NCBI GenBank assembly: GCA_031282605.1
Contig: JAITDK010000134.1
Location: 1-14,088 of the forward strand
DNA: 14,088 bases
From: Oscillospiraceae bacterium
Lineage (GTDB): Bacteria; Bacillota; Clostridia; Christensenellales; Aristaeellaceae
Reading direction: 5' to 3'
Part shown: positions 1 to 6,068 of the stretch, piece by piece
Position numbering within the stretch: position 1 is the stretch's first letter
Layout: each line of letters begins with the position of its first letter
The notes under the pieces: model-generated
Database searches by the model: none
What the model was told of the DNA's origin: nothing
Seen by the model: the letters and a program-made list of their open reading frames with translations, nothing else
Program-made: the position numbers and the translations under genes

Positions 1-1
1 C

Positions 2-1129
2 CTTTACTATGCAAGCGACTTGGATCTAACATTTTCCGCCACGGTCGCGGCGTACAAAGAGGCGCGCCCCGATGTGGAAGTCGTCGTGCATCAGATACCC
101 AACGACGATTACGACGACAAGCTGCGCGTGCTGATGGCCGGCTCGCCTGAGGAACTGGACGTCATCTGGATTCGCACGCCCGCCCAGATGAAGCAGTATA
201 TCGGCAACGACATGCTCGAAGACCTCGCGCCATACACAGACGCCAGCGGCGTCGACCTATCCATCATACGCGAGACCGCGCTCAAGGGCGCCGAGAACGC
301 GGAGGAAACCACCTTCTTTGGACTGCCGCTGTCCGGTTCATGCTGGCTGCTGTTTTACAACAAGCAGATATTCGACGAAAAGGGACTGGAGTATCCCATT
401 AACATCACATGGGATCAGTATCGCGAGCTGGCCAAGCAGCTGACGTATGAAGAGGACGGGAAGAAAGTCTGGGGCGGCGTCATTCCGCCGTGGACGATGA
501 ACCTGGGCGCCACATCCGCCGGCGAGTACTTGAACGATCCCGCGCCGCTGGTGCGGACGGAAGCCTACGCGCAGCTGCTGTATGATCTGTATACGGGCGA
601 CAAGTCTCACATCTCTATAGAGGAGATGGCTTCCGGCATGTGGGACGCGTACGCTGATTTCGCGGCGGGCAACGTCGCGATGACGATCAACGGCGACTGG
701 ACGTTCCGCTTGCTCGAGACCGACGTTGAGTATGCCGCAGCGCCTCTGCCGGTGTTCGACGACGTGCCCGCCGGTTCCAGCGTGGGTCAGCATTCGTACA
801 TGTGCATATCCTCCTCGTCGAAGAACAAGCAGGCCGCGTATGATTTCATTGAATTCGCGGTCGTGTCCGACACGGGCACCTCGATAATCGCGCGCACCGA
901 CGTGCCGTCGTACGCCACCGACGCGGCGCTGGCCGTCTATAAGGAATCGGTAACGACGCCTGGCGTCGAGTACCGTTTCACCTCGCGTGTGCTGCTTGAG
1001 CAGGACACAGCCGCCAACTACGCGGCTGTCAATGATGATTTCATGGCCGAGCTTCAGCTGTACATCCTCGGCGAACAAGACCTGCGCACGGCGTTTGACA
1101 ACTTCTACGCGCTCAGGGATGAGGAATAA
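2..1129 (+). CDS. Carbohydrate ABC transporter solute-binding protein, 5' truncated by window edge
   Basis: This is the extracytoplasmic sugar-binding component of a CUT1-type ABC importer. The reading frame is open to the left edge, so the start codon, lipoprotein signal and first strand are missing; 375 residues are visible, ending at TAA. Family signatures seen: the opening YYASDLDLTFSATVAAYK, typical of the first strand and helix after the signal peptide; a YNKQIFDEKGL segment followed by ITWDQYRELAKQLT, the usual 'YNK-x-F-x-x-x-G-x-x-x-P-x-TWDE' region of family 1 binding proteins; a GNVAMTINGDW segment; and a C-terminal KNKQAAYDFIEF helix. Two permease genes follow on the same strand, which supports the assignment. 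The substrate cannot be read from sequence. The fucI gene further on might hint at a deoxysugar or pentose, but it is convergent and may be unrelated. Confidence 0.93.
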   Translation, partial: LYYASDLDLTFSATVAAYKEARPDVEVVVHQIPNDDYDDKLRVLMAGSPEELDVIWIRTPAQMKQYIGNDMLEDLAPYTDASGVDLSIIRETALKGAENAEETTFFGLPLSGSCWLLFYNKQIFDEKGLEYPINITWDQYRELAKQLTYEEDGKKVWGGVIPPWTMNLGATSAGEYLNDPAPLVRTEAYAQLLYDLYTGDKSHISIEEMASGMWDAYADFAAGNVAMTINGDWTFRLLETDVEYAAAPLPVFDDVPAGSSVGQHSYMCISSSSKNKQAAYDFIEFAVVSDTGTSIIARTDVPSYATDAALAVYKESVTTPGVEYRFTSRVLLEQDTAANYAAVNDDFMAELQLYILGEQDLRTAFDNFYALRDEE

Positions 1130-1142
1130 GATTATGGCGACG

Positions 1143-1168
1143 GGGGCTTGCGCGCGTCGCGCGGCCCC
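1143..1168 (+). other. Intercistronic GC hairpin between binding-protein and permease genes
   Basis: GGGGC at 1143-1147 pairs with GCCCC at 1164-1168. After a U-G pair and one bulged T, GCGCG at 1150-1154 pairs with CGCGC at 1158-1162 around a 3-base loop. Ten G-C pairs make this very stable. It is followed by TTCCCTTTT rather than a clean T run. It sits just before the permease ribosome-binding site, where similar structures in other sugar operons protect or limit the message so that binding protein is made in excess. That role is inferred. Confidence 0.6.
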
Positions 1169-1192
1169 TTCCCTTTTACGGAGGCGCGTTCG

Positions 1193-2122
1193 ATGATAAC
1201 AGGAGCAGACCGCATTCCGCGCCGGATCACACCTTCGCGCCTCCAGTATCGTGAGGCGCTTGCGGGTTATCTTTATATACTGCCTAATTTCGTCGGTTTT
1301 CTGATATTCACGGGCATACCCGTGATAGCGGGTCTGGTAATCAGTTTCACGAGTTTCAACGGCGTAAACACATTGAAGTTTGTCGGACTGGATAATTATC
1401 TTAAGCTGTTCAGGGATACCAACTTTAAAACGGCGCTGGTGAATAATCTGTGGTACGCGTTCAGCGTCGTGCCGTTGACGCTGGCAATTAGCTTGCTGCT
1501 CGCGCTGGCGCTGAACCGCAGGATCGCGCTGGCGGGATTCTTCAAGACGATATTCTTCTTCCCGACCCTAACGTCGATGGTCGCGGTCGGATGCGTCGCG
1601 CTATTGCTGTTCGAACCGAACAAAGGCCCTATCAATCAGCTGCTCAAAGCGGTAACGGGCTTGCCGGCCGAATCGCTGCCGAAATGGTTCTTCTCATCGA
1701 AGACCGCGCTGGGCACGGTCGTAGCGACGGTCGTTTGGAAACAGGCGGGTTATTACATGGTAATGTTTATGGGCGGACTGAAGAATATCCCATCCCACTT
1801 ATATGAAGCGGCCAAGGTGGATGGGGCGGGTCCTGTGCGAACGTTCTTTTCCATTACATGGCCGATGCTGTCGCCAACCACGTTCATGGTGACGATACTG
1901 CTGTTTATCGCGTCGTTTCAGACGTTTGACATAATCAATGTGACGACTGAAGGCGGTCCGGGCCGCGCGACCAGCGTGCTTGTGTTCAGGATATACAGGG
2001 AGGCGTTCCGCGACTGGAAGATGGGATACGCCTCGGCCATAGCGTATTTCCTTTTCCTTATCATATTGGTCGTTACGCTGGTTCAGTGGCACGGGCAGAG
2101 GAATTGGGTCAATGACGACTGA
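1193..2122 (+). CDS. Sugar ABC transporter permease, MalF/UgpA type
   Basis: This is the first inner-membrane subunit of a CUT1 sugar importer, 309 residues. I chose the ATG at 1193 because GGAGG at 1180-1184 lies 8 bases upstream. A frame-open TTG at 1148 would add 15 residues that overlap the hairpin and has no ribosome-binding site. Six hydrophobic segments are visible, at roughly residues 25-50, 88-110, 118-141, 172-192, 229-250 and 279-300. The cytoplasmic EAA loop that docks on the ATPase is at about residues 205-224 (EAAKVDG, then a Pro 13 residues after the Gly). The C-terminal half carries TTEGGPGRAT, a strong family marker. The gene is 63 bases after the binding-protein stop and 12 bases before the second permease. 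No ATPase gene is in view; many Bacillota share one MsmX-type ATPase among such transporters. Confidence 0.96.
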   Translation: MITGADRIPRRITPSRLQYREALAGYLYILPNFVGFLIFTGIPVIAGLVISFTSFNGVNTLKFVGLDNYLKLFRDTNFKTALVNNLWYAFSVVPLTLAISLLLALALNRRIALAGFFKTIFFFPTLTSMVAVGCVALLLFEPNKGPINQLLKAVTGLPAESLPKWFFSSKTALGTVVATVVWKQAGYYMVMFMGGLKNIPSHLYEAAKVDGAGPVRTFFSITWPMLSPTTFMVTILLFIASFQTFDIINVTTEGGPGRATSVLVFRIYREAFRDWKMGYASAIAYFLFLIILVVTLVQWHGQRNWVNDD

Positions 2123-2134
2123 CGGAGGCGGCGT

Positions 2135-2959
2135 ATGTTAAAGCGGAATGTGTTTCTGGCGTGCCTGTTCATCGCGCTGCTGCTCGTCGCGCTCCTGATG
2201 GTTGTGCCGTTCGTGTGGATGCTCAGCGCGTCGTTCAAGAGCAACATGGAGATTTTTGAATCGCCCATACACTGGATCCCCTCGGTTTTCAGGCCCGACA
2301 ACTACCGCAAGGTATGGATCGAGATCAATTTTATCGGTTTCTTTCTCAATTCGCTTAAACTGTCGTCGGCTATAACCCTCGCGCAGCTGGCGACATGCTC
2401 GCTGGCCGCGTACTCGTTCTCGAAGATGCACTTTCCCGGGCGCGACAAGATATTTGTAGCGTACCTTGCCACTATGATGATACCCTGGCACGCGATCATG
2501 ATCCCCCAATTCATCGTCGTAAAGAGCCTTGGGCTGTATAATTCACACTGGTCGCTGATATTGATACAGGCGTTCAGCGCGTTCGGGGTATTCATGCTCA
2601 GGCAGAACATGCTCAGCATACCCGACAGTCTGCATGAGGCGGCGAGGATCGACGGCTGCGGGTCGTTCCGCATATACACCAGCATAATACTGCCGCTATG
2701 CAAGACAGGACTGGCGACGCTGACGGTGCTGACGTTCAATGGCATATGGAACGACTACATGGGTCCGATGCTGTACCTCGATTCAGACAACTTGAAAACC
2801 GTGCAGCTGGGGCTGGCCTCGTTCAAGCGTCAATACAGCGCGGATTACGGCGCGATTATGGCGGGGACTGTCTGCTCAATAATACCGATCGTGCTGGTTT
2901 ATATATTCGCGCAGCGATACATTGTGGAAGGCGTGGCGTTTGCGGGGGTGAAGGGTTGA
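2135..2959 (+). CDS. Sugar ABC transporter permease, MalG/UgpE type
   Basis: This is the second inner-membrane subunit, 274 residues, expected to pair with the preceding permease. ATG at 2135 is preceded by GGAGG at 2124-2128 with 6-base spacing. An N-terminal hydrophobic helix (about residues 8-30) is followed by the MalG-type motif PFVWMLSASFK and the DNYRKV segment. The EAA loop is at about residues 168-187 (HEAARIDGCGS, ending in ILP). A short basic-hydrophobic end, RYIVEGVAFAGVKG, matches the conserved VxGLTAGAVKG tail of the family. It starts 12 bases after the first permease, so both are surely on one message, and it ends 33 bases before a perfect terminator hairpin. It looks intact. 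Confidence 0.96.
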   Translation: MLKRNVFLACLFIALLLVALLMVVPFVWMLSASFKSNMEIFESPIHWIPSVFRPDNYRKVWIEINFIGFFLNSLKLSSAITLAQLATCSLAAYSFSKMHFPGRDKIFVAYLATMMIPWHAIMIPQFIVVKSLGLYNSHWSLILIQAFSAFGVFMLRQNMLSIPDSLHEAARIDGCGSFRIYTSIILPLCKTGLATLTVLTFNGIWNDYMGPMLYLDSDNLKTVQLGLASFKRQYSADYGAIMAGTVCSIIPIVLVYIFAQRYIVEGVAFAGVKG

Positions 2960-2992
2960 GCGGCGGTGCGCCTTGATCCTTGATTATAAAGA

Positions 2993-3012
2993 GAGGGCGG
3001 ATTACCGCCCTC
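2993..3012. terminator. Bidirectional hairpin between convergent transporter and twin-repeat genes
   Basis: GAGGGCGG at 2993-3000 and CCGCCCTC at 3005-3012 form a perfect 8-bp stem with an ATTA loop. The plus-strand side is followed by GAACTGTTT and the minus-strand side by TCTTTATAAT. It lies 33 bases past the permease stop and 27 bases past the stop of the gene from the other strand, so it most likely ends transcripts from both directions. Confidence 0.75.
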
Positions 3013-3039
3013 GAACTGTTTACGGACAACATAATTAAG

Positions 3040-3957
3040 TTACTCGGCTTCCTTCTCAGCCTCTTCGACATAACCTGCGGTCTCTTCATCCGTCGCTTCT
3101 TCTTTCGCCGCCTCGACCGTTATCGTGTGCTCGACGACCCGCTCCGAACCGGGCGGAGGTTGCTGCACATCAATATCCAGCAGCGGCTTGTCGGGCGCGG
3201 TTGCGTCCGCCAGGGCATAGCGTCCCACCGGCAGCGAGAACGTCATGTTTCCATCGTAATCTGATGACACCAGCAGTTCGACATCCGTTTCACCTATGTA
3301 CGTACGCGCGTATCCGGATATGACGAATGTTGATGCGCATGGCTGATCCTCGGCGTTCAGGACGCGGATCTTGTAATCCTGCGCCAATTTCGGCGATATG
3401 ATGCCCGCGCTCTCATCGAAGTACACGCCGTCCAGCACATACCCCGACGTGCCCACCTGCAGGTCGTGAGGCAGTCCGTTAAGCAGATAACCGTCCTGCG
3501 TCGTCACCTGCGTCACGCCAAACGAGCCTGGCGGCAGGTTAGCGCGGATGATTCCTTCAGTGTCAGTCTCAACGGTAAAGTCGATGCGCGTGCGTTGATT
3601 GCGTTTCTTGGTCGTCATCTGAACGTCGCTCTCGCCCTTTATATTGAACGACGCGCTGAACGGCAGCCCTGAATCCCCCGCCACCGACTTGATCTCGAAA
3701 TCGTTGGTCAATTCCGGAGAAATCGGCGTGCCATAAGGGCTGACGAAGTCGATGCTTGAGAGCTTTTGCTGGATGACTCTCTGCAGATCCGCGGGGTCGA
3801 TGGGCTGCGCCTCGTCGGCGTCTTGCCCTGGTTCGTCGTTGGTATAAGGGATATCGTCCGCGTAGTCCGAGTCGTCGGAGATCAGTTCGACCAGGACGTT
3901 ACCGTGCTGACGTATGTTCTCGCCGGTCGGCAGGCTGGTGACTGTTGGCATCGGCAT
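3040..3957 (-). CDS. Acidic cytoplasmic protein with two prealbumin/Cna-B-like repeats, function unknown
   Basis: A 305-residue protein of unknown function. ATG at 3957 is preceded by GAGGAGG at 3963-3969 (5-base spacing); a second ATG six bases in (3951) is an alternative. Residues 1-60 are acidic and lack a signal peptide or membrane helix. Two repeats follow, about 79-168 and 187-265. Each has the frame ISP-x-L-x-x-D-[FY]-x-I, then P-x-x-A-S-x-F-x-I-x-G, then D-x-x-G-x-x-x-x-x-LP-x-G, then LL. The short beta strands and the G-x-x-x-x-x-LP-x-G turn resemble the SpaA/Cna-B prealbumin-like fold, by eye only. The tail (residues 280-305) is Glu/Ala-rich low complexity. There is no LPxTG sorting signal, which is odd because such folds are normally on the surface. 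It lies 121 bases downstream of fucI on the same strand with a strong hairpin between them, so co-transcription is uncertain. Confidence 0.82.
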   Translation of the reverse strand: MPMPTVTSLPTGENIRQHGNVLVELISDDSDYADDIPYTNDEPGQDADEAQPIDPADLQRVIQQKLSSIDFVSPYGTPISPELTNDFEIKSVAGDSGLPFSASFNIKGESDVQMTTKKRNQRTRIDFTVETDTEGIIRANLPPGSFGVTQVTTQDGYLLNGLPHDLQVGTSGYVLDGVYFDESAGIISPKLAQDYKIRVLNAEDQPCASTFVISGYARTYIGETDVELLVSSDYDGNMTFSLPVGRYALADATAPDKPLLDIDVQQPPPGSERVVEHTITVEAAKEEATDEETAGYVEEAEKEAE

Positions 3958-3970
3958 GTCAGCCTCCTCG

Positions 3971-3986
3971 CGTGTCCGGGGACACG
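3971..3986 (-). other. Small hairpin directly upstream of the twin-repeat gene's ribosome-binding site
   Basis: CGTGTC at 3971-3976 and GACACG at 3981-3986 form a perfect 6-bp stem with a 4-base loop. It abuts the GAGGAGG site at 3963-3969 used by the 305-residue gene. It may fix the 5' end or modulate translation; nothing in the sequence shows which. Confidence 0.4.
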
Positions 3987-4012
3987 ATTCATTGGGCGTT
4001 CAATCGAATGAA

Positions 4013-4056
4013 GAGCGCGCGGCCCGCGCGGCAAAACCGCCGCGTTCCGCGCGCTC
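4013..4056 (-). terminator. Very stable GC hairpin after fucI
   Basis: GAGCGCGCGG at 4013-4022 and CCGCGCGCTC at 4047-4056 are a perfect 10-bp inverted repeat. Inside, after a CC/TT internal loop, CGCG-CGG pairs with CCG-C-CGCG around a CAAAA loop. It begins 23 bases after the fucI stop. On the minus strand it is followed by TTCATTCGATTG, a poor T tract, so it may be a weak terminator, a 3' stabiliser, or a partial stop that lowers expression of the next gene. Confidence 0.55.
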
Positions 4057-4078
4057 CCAACAGTCTATGCACTGGCTG

Positions 4079-5893
4079 TCAGCCGTATAACGGACCGAAC
4101 GCCGCGCACGCGCGATAATCCGCACCCTCCGGATCTTTGGTGCCGAACGCCGCCCATGCCGACGGCCTGTACAGCTGATCGGCGGGAACGTTGTGCATGT
4201 TGACCGGGATGCGCAGCATGGCGGCCAACGTGATGAAGTCTGCGCCGACATGGCCGAAGCTAAACGCGCCATGGTTCGCGCCCCAGTTGGCCATGACCGA
4301 ATACACGTCCGTAAACGCGCCTTCGCCGGTCGTCCTGGGCACGAAGAACGTAGTAGGCCATGTCGGATCCGTGCGCTTGTTGATGATGTCGAACACATAG
4401 TCGGGCACGTCGACGCTCCAGCCCTCGGCGATCTGCAGCACGGTGCCGAGTCCGTCGACCAACTTCAGCCGCGTCATGGTCAGCGGCATCCCGCCCTTGC
4501 TGAGCAGCTGGGACGAATACCCGCCGCCGCGGAAATACCCCAGGTCGGCGTAGTCGTATTGAGTCGCATTGAGGCACTTGGCCGCCTCTTCGGGCTTGAT
4601 ATCCCACCATGGCTTGATGCCGGGCTTGCCGTCTATCTCGCACTGGCCGGACGCCTCCAGCGTAACCGCTCCGGAGTTGATCAGGTGGATCATGCCGCCC
4701 GATACGGGGCCGTCGGGCGTCCAGCCCGTCACGCGCTTGATAGCGTCGGGCGACCAGTAGGTGCGCACGTCCGCGAATCCCTGCGACGTGTTCGTCAGCA
4801 GCTTGCCCATCAGCATGGCCAGCCCGTTCAGGTGATCGTTTTCAGTAGCGACGACGAACGGTTCGCGTATGCCGTTCCAGTCGAACGACGAGTTAAGCAG
4901 GCTCTCCAGGAAGTCGCCGTTGGGGAAATGGTCGTTCCAGTGCCGCTGTCCCTGGAAACCCGACGCCAACGCGTTGTGACCCATCGCTTCCTCAGCGAAC
5001 CCCAGCTCTCTCAAGCGTGGATTGCCTATCATCATATCCCGGGCGATCATCAGCATCTTGACGTTGGTCAGCAGCGCCTCGCGCTTGGTTTTCGCGTCGT
5101 GCTGAACCTCGGGCGGATTCTTGTCGAAACCGATGTTGATATTTGCGTCGACCCACTTAACCGCGCGGTCAAATTCGTCGGGATCGTATATACCCTCTTC
5201 CCACCTACGCACGAACTCCGACATATCCACCGACTCGCTGCGCATCCCGAATGTCTTCTCCAGCAATCCAGGGTTGACCATGCTGCCCGCGATGCCCATC
5301 GACGTGCCGCCCATCGACAGATAGCTGCGCCCGCGCATAGTCGCGACCGCGATAGCCGCGCGGCTGAACCGAAGCAGCTTTTCCTTTACATCGTCAGCCA
5401 GGCGCGCGTCGCCGGCGTCCTGCACGTCGCGGCCGTATATGCCGAACGCCGGCAGACCCTTCTGGTTGTGCGCGGCGAGCGCGGCGGCCAGGTATACCGC
5501 GCCGGGACGCTCGGTGCCGTTGAAGCCGAACACGGCCTTAGGGCGTATGGGATCCATATCCATCGTCTCGGAGCCGTAACACCAGCAAGGCGTGACGCTT
5601 ATCGTCGCGCCGACGTTGTTCGCCTCGAACTTCGCGGCGCATTGCGCGGCCTCGTACACCCCGCCGATGCAGGTATCCGCGATCACGCACTCAACAGGCA
5701 GACCGCAGCTGTGCTTCAGACTGCCGCTTAGGAATGAAGCGACCAGCTTGGCCAGGTTCATCGTTTGGTCTTCCAGGGATTCACGCACGCCGCGCCGACG
5801 GCCGTCGATAACGGGGCGTATGCCAATCTTGGGTAATCCGCCCGCCAGCGCTGCGCGGGGCGGATTCATCTTAAACGCGGAAGCAGTTGCCAT
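4079..5893 (-). CDS. fucI: L-fucose isomerase
   Basis: This cytoplasmic Mn-dependent isomerase converts L-fucose to L-fuculose (and D-arabinose to D-ribulose), the first step of fucose catabolism. I set the start at ATG 5893 because AAGGAGG (5900-5906) lies 6 bases upstream; the frame is open to 6070, but that stretch crosses the promoter. This gives 604 residues, close to the roughly 591 of E. coli FucI. The family blocks GFQGQRHWNDHFPNGD (about 312-327), LLNSSFDWNGIREPFVVATEND (about 332-353) and ANWGANHGAF (about 535-544) are intact. By eye, the E. coli metal ligands Glu337, Asp361 and His528 match Glu351, Asp375 and His541. No fuculose kinase or aldolase is in view, so the rest of the pathway must lie elsewhere. 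The spoIID gene diverges from the same intergenic region. Confidence 0.97.
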   Translation of the reverse strand: MATASAFKMNPPRAALAGGLPKIGIRPVIDGRRRGVRESLEDQTMNLAKLVASFLSGSLKHSCGLPVECVIADTCIGGVYEAAQCAAKFEANNVGATISVTPCWCYGSETMDMDPIRPKAVFGFNGTERPGAVYLAAALAAHNQKGLPAFGIYGRDVQDAGDARLADDVKEKLLRFSRAAIAVATMRGRSYLSMGGTSMGIAGSMVNPGLLEKTFGMRSESVDMSEFVRRWEEGIYDPDEFDRAVKWVDANINIGFDKNPPEVQHDAKTKREALLTNVKMLMIARDMMIGNPRLRELGFAEEAMGHNALASGFQGQRHWNDHFPNGDFLESLLNSSFDWNGIREPFVVATENDHLNGLAMLMGKLLTNTSQGFADVRTYWSPDAIKRVTGWTPDGPVSGGMIHLINSGAVTLEASGQCEIDGKPGIKPWWDIKPEEAAKCLNATQYDYADLGYFRGGGYSSQLLSKGGMPLTMTRLKLVDGLGTVLQIAEGWSVDVPDYVFDIINKRTDPTWPTTFFVPRTTGEGAFTDVYSVMANWGANHGAFSFGHVGADFITLAAMLRIPVNMHNVPADQLYRPSAWAAFGTKDPEGADYRACAAFGPLYG

Positions 5894-5899
5894 AGGGGT

Positions 5900-5906
5900 C
5901 CTCCTT
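5900..5906 (-). promoter_or_regulatory. Ribosome-binding site of fucI
   Basis: The minus strand reads AAGGAGG, 6 bases before the ATG at 5893. It fixes the start and rules out the longer open frame to 6070. Confidence 0.85.
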
Positions 5907-5917
5907 GTCATTTGACA
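5906..5917. promoter_or_regulatory. Palindrome TGTCATTTGACA in the fucI leader, candidate operator
   Basis: TGTCA at 5906-5910 and TGACA at 5913-5917 are perfect inverted arms around TT. The palindrome lies between the fucI -10 element and its Shine-Dalgarno site, at about the transcription start, a usual repressor position. No regulator gene is in the window, so the cognate protein is unknown. Confidence 0.4.
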
Positions 5918-5925
5918 TTGGGAAT

Positions 5926-5934
5926 AGTATACCA
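5926..5934 (-). promoter_or_regulatory. Extended -10 promoter of fucI
   Basis: On the minus strand the sequence reads TGGTATACT: a TATACT -10 hexamer (5926-5931) with a TG dinucleotide one base upstream, the extended -10 form. No good -35 hexamer is present at 17 bases (TGTTAT). Transcription would begin near 5919, giving a leader of about 26 bases. Confidence 0.6.
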
Positions 5935-6014
5935 TATTCGCGCAATTCATAACAGCGGGGGAATATGTTGCTTGACGTATAAAATTCGCGCGCCGTCGTG
6001 AGATTGGATAGCAA

Positions 6015-6044
6015 TCATACTTCCCGCCCTCCCGTGCATACCCT
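6015..6044 (+). promoter_or_regulatory. Sigma-E-like sporulation promoter of spoIID
   Basis: TCATACT at 6015-6021 and CATACCCT at 6037-6044 are separated by 15 bases. They closely fit the Bacillus subtilis sigma-E pattern (TCATATT, then CATACAnT with a 13-15-base gap), with about one or two mismatches. The site puts the start near 6050, just before AGGGGGG at 6055-6061 and the ATG at 6069. SpoIID is a classical sigma-E target, which fits the reading. The motif was found by eye. Confidence 0.6.
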
Positions 6045-6068
6045 TGCCCAGAGCAGGGGGGTGCGGAC

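Noticed and set aside
338..1078. 246-codon minus-strand frame opposite the binding protein
   Set aside because: Arg/His/Val-rich shadow of a real gene with no motif or ribosome-binding site.
1148..1192. TTG start 15 codons upstream for the first permease
   Set aside because: It lies inside the GC hairpin and has no ribosome-binding site, while ATG 1193 has GGAGG at 8 bases.
4193..5731. Open frame of 512 codons on the plus strand, antisense to fucI
   Set aside because: It lies wholly inside fucI, which has complete family motifs. The antisense product is rich in Arg, His and Ala, as expected of a GC-rich shadow frame, and matches no family I know.
5930..5950. Catabolite-repression (cre) site near the fucI promoter
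   Set aside because: The region TGAATTGCGCGAATA has some symmetry but does not fit the cre consensus well enough.
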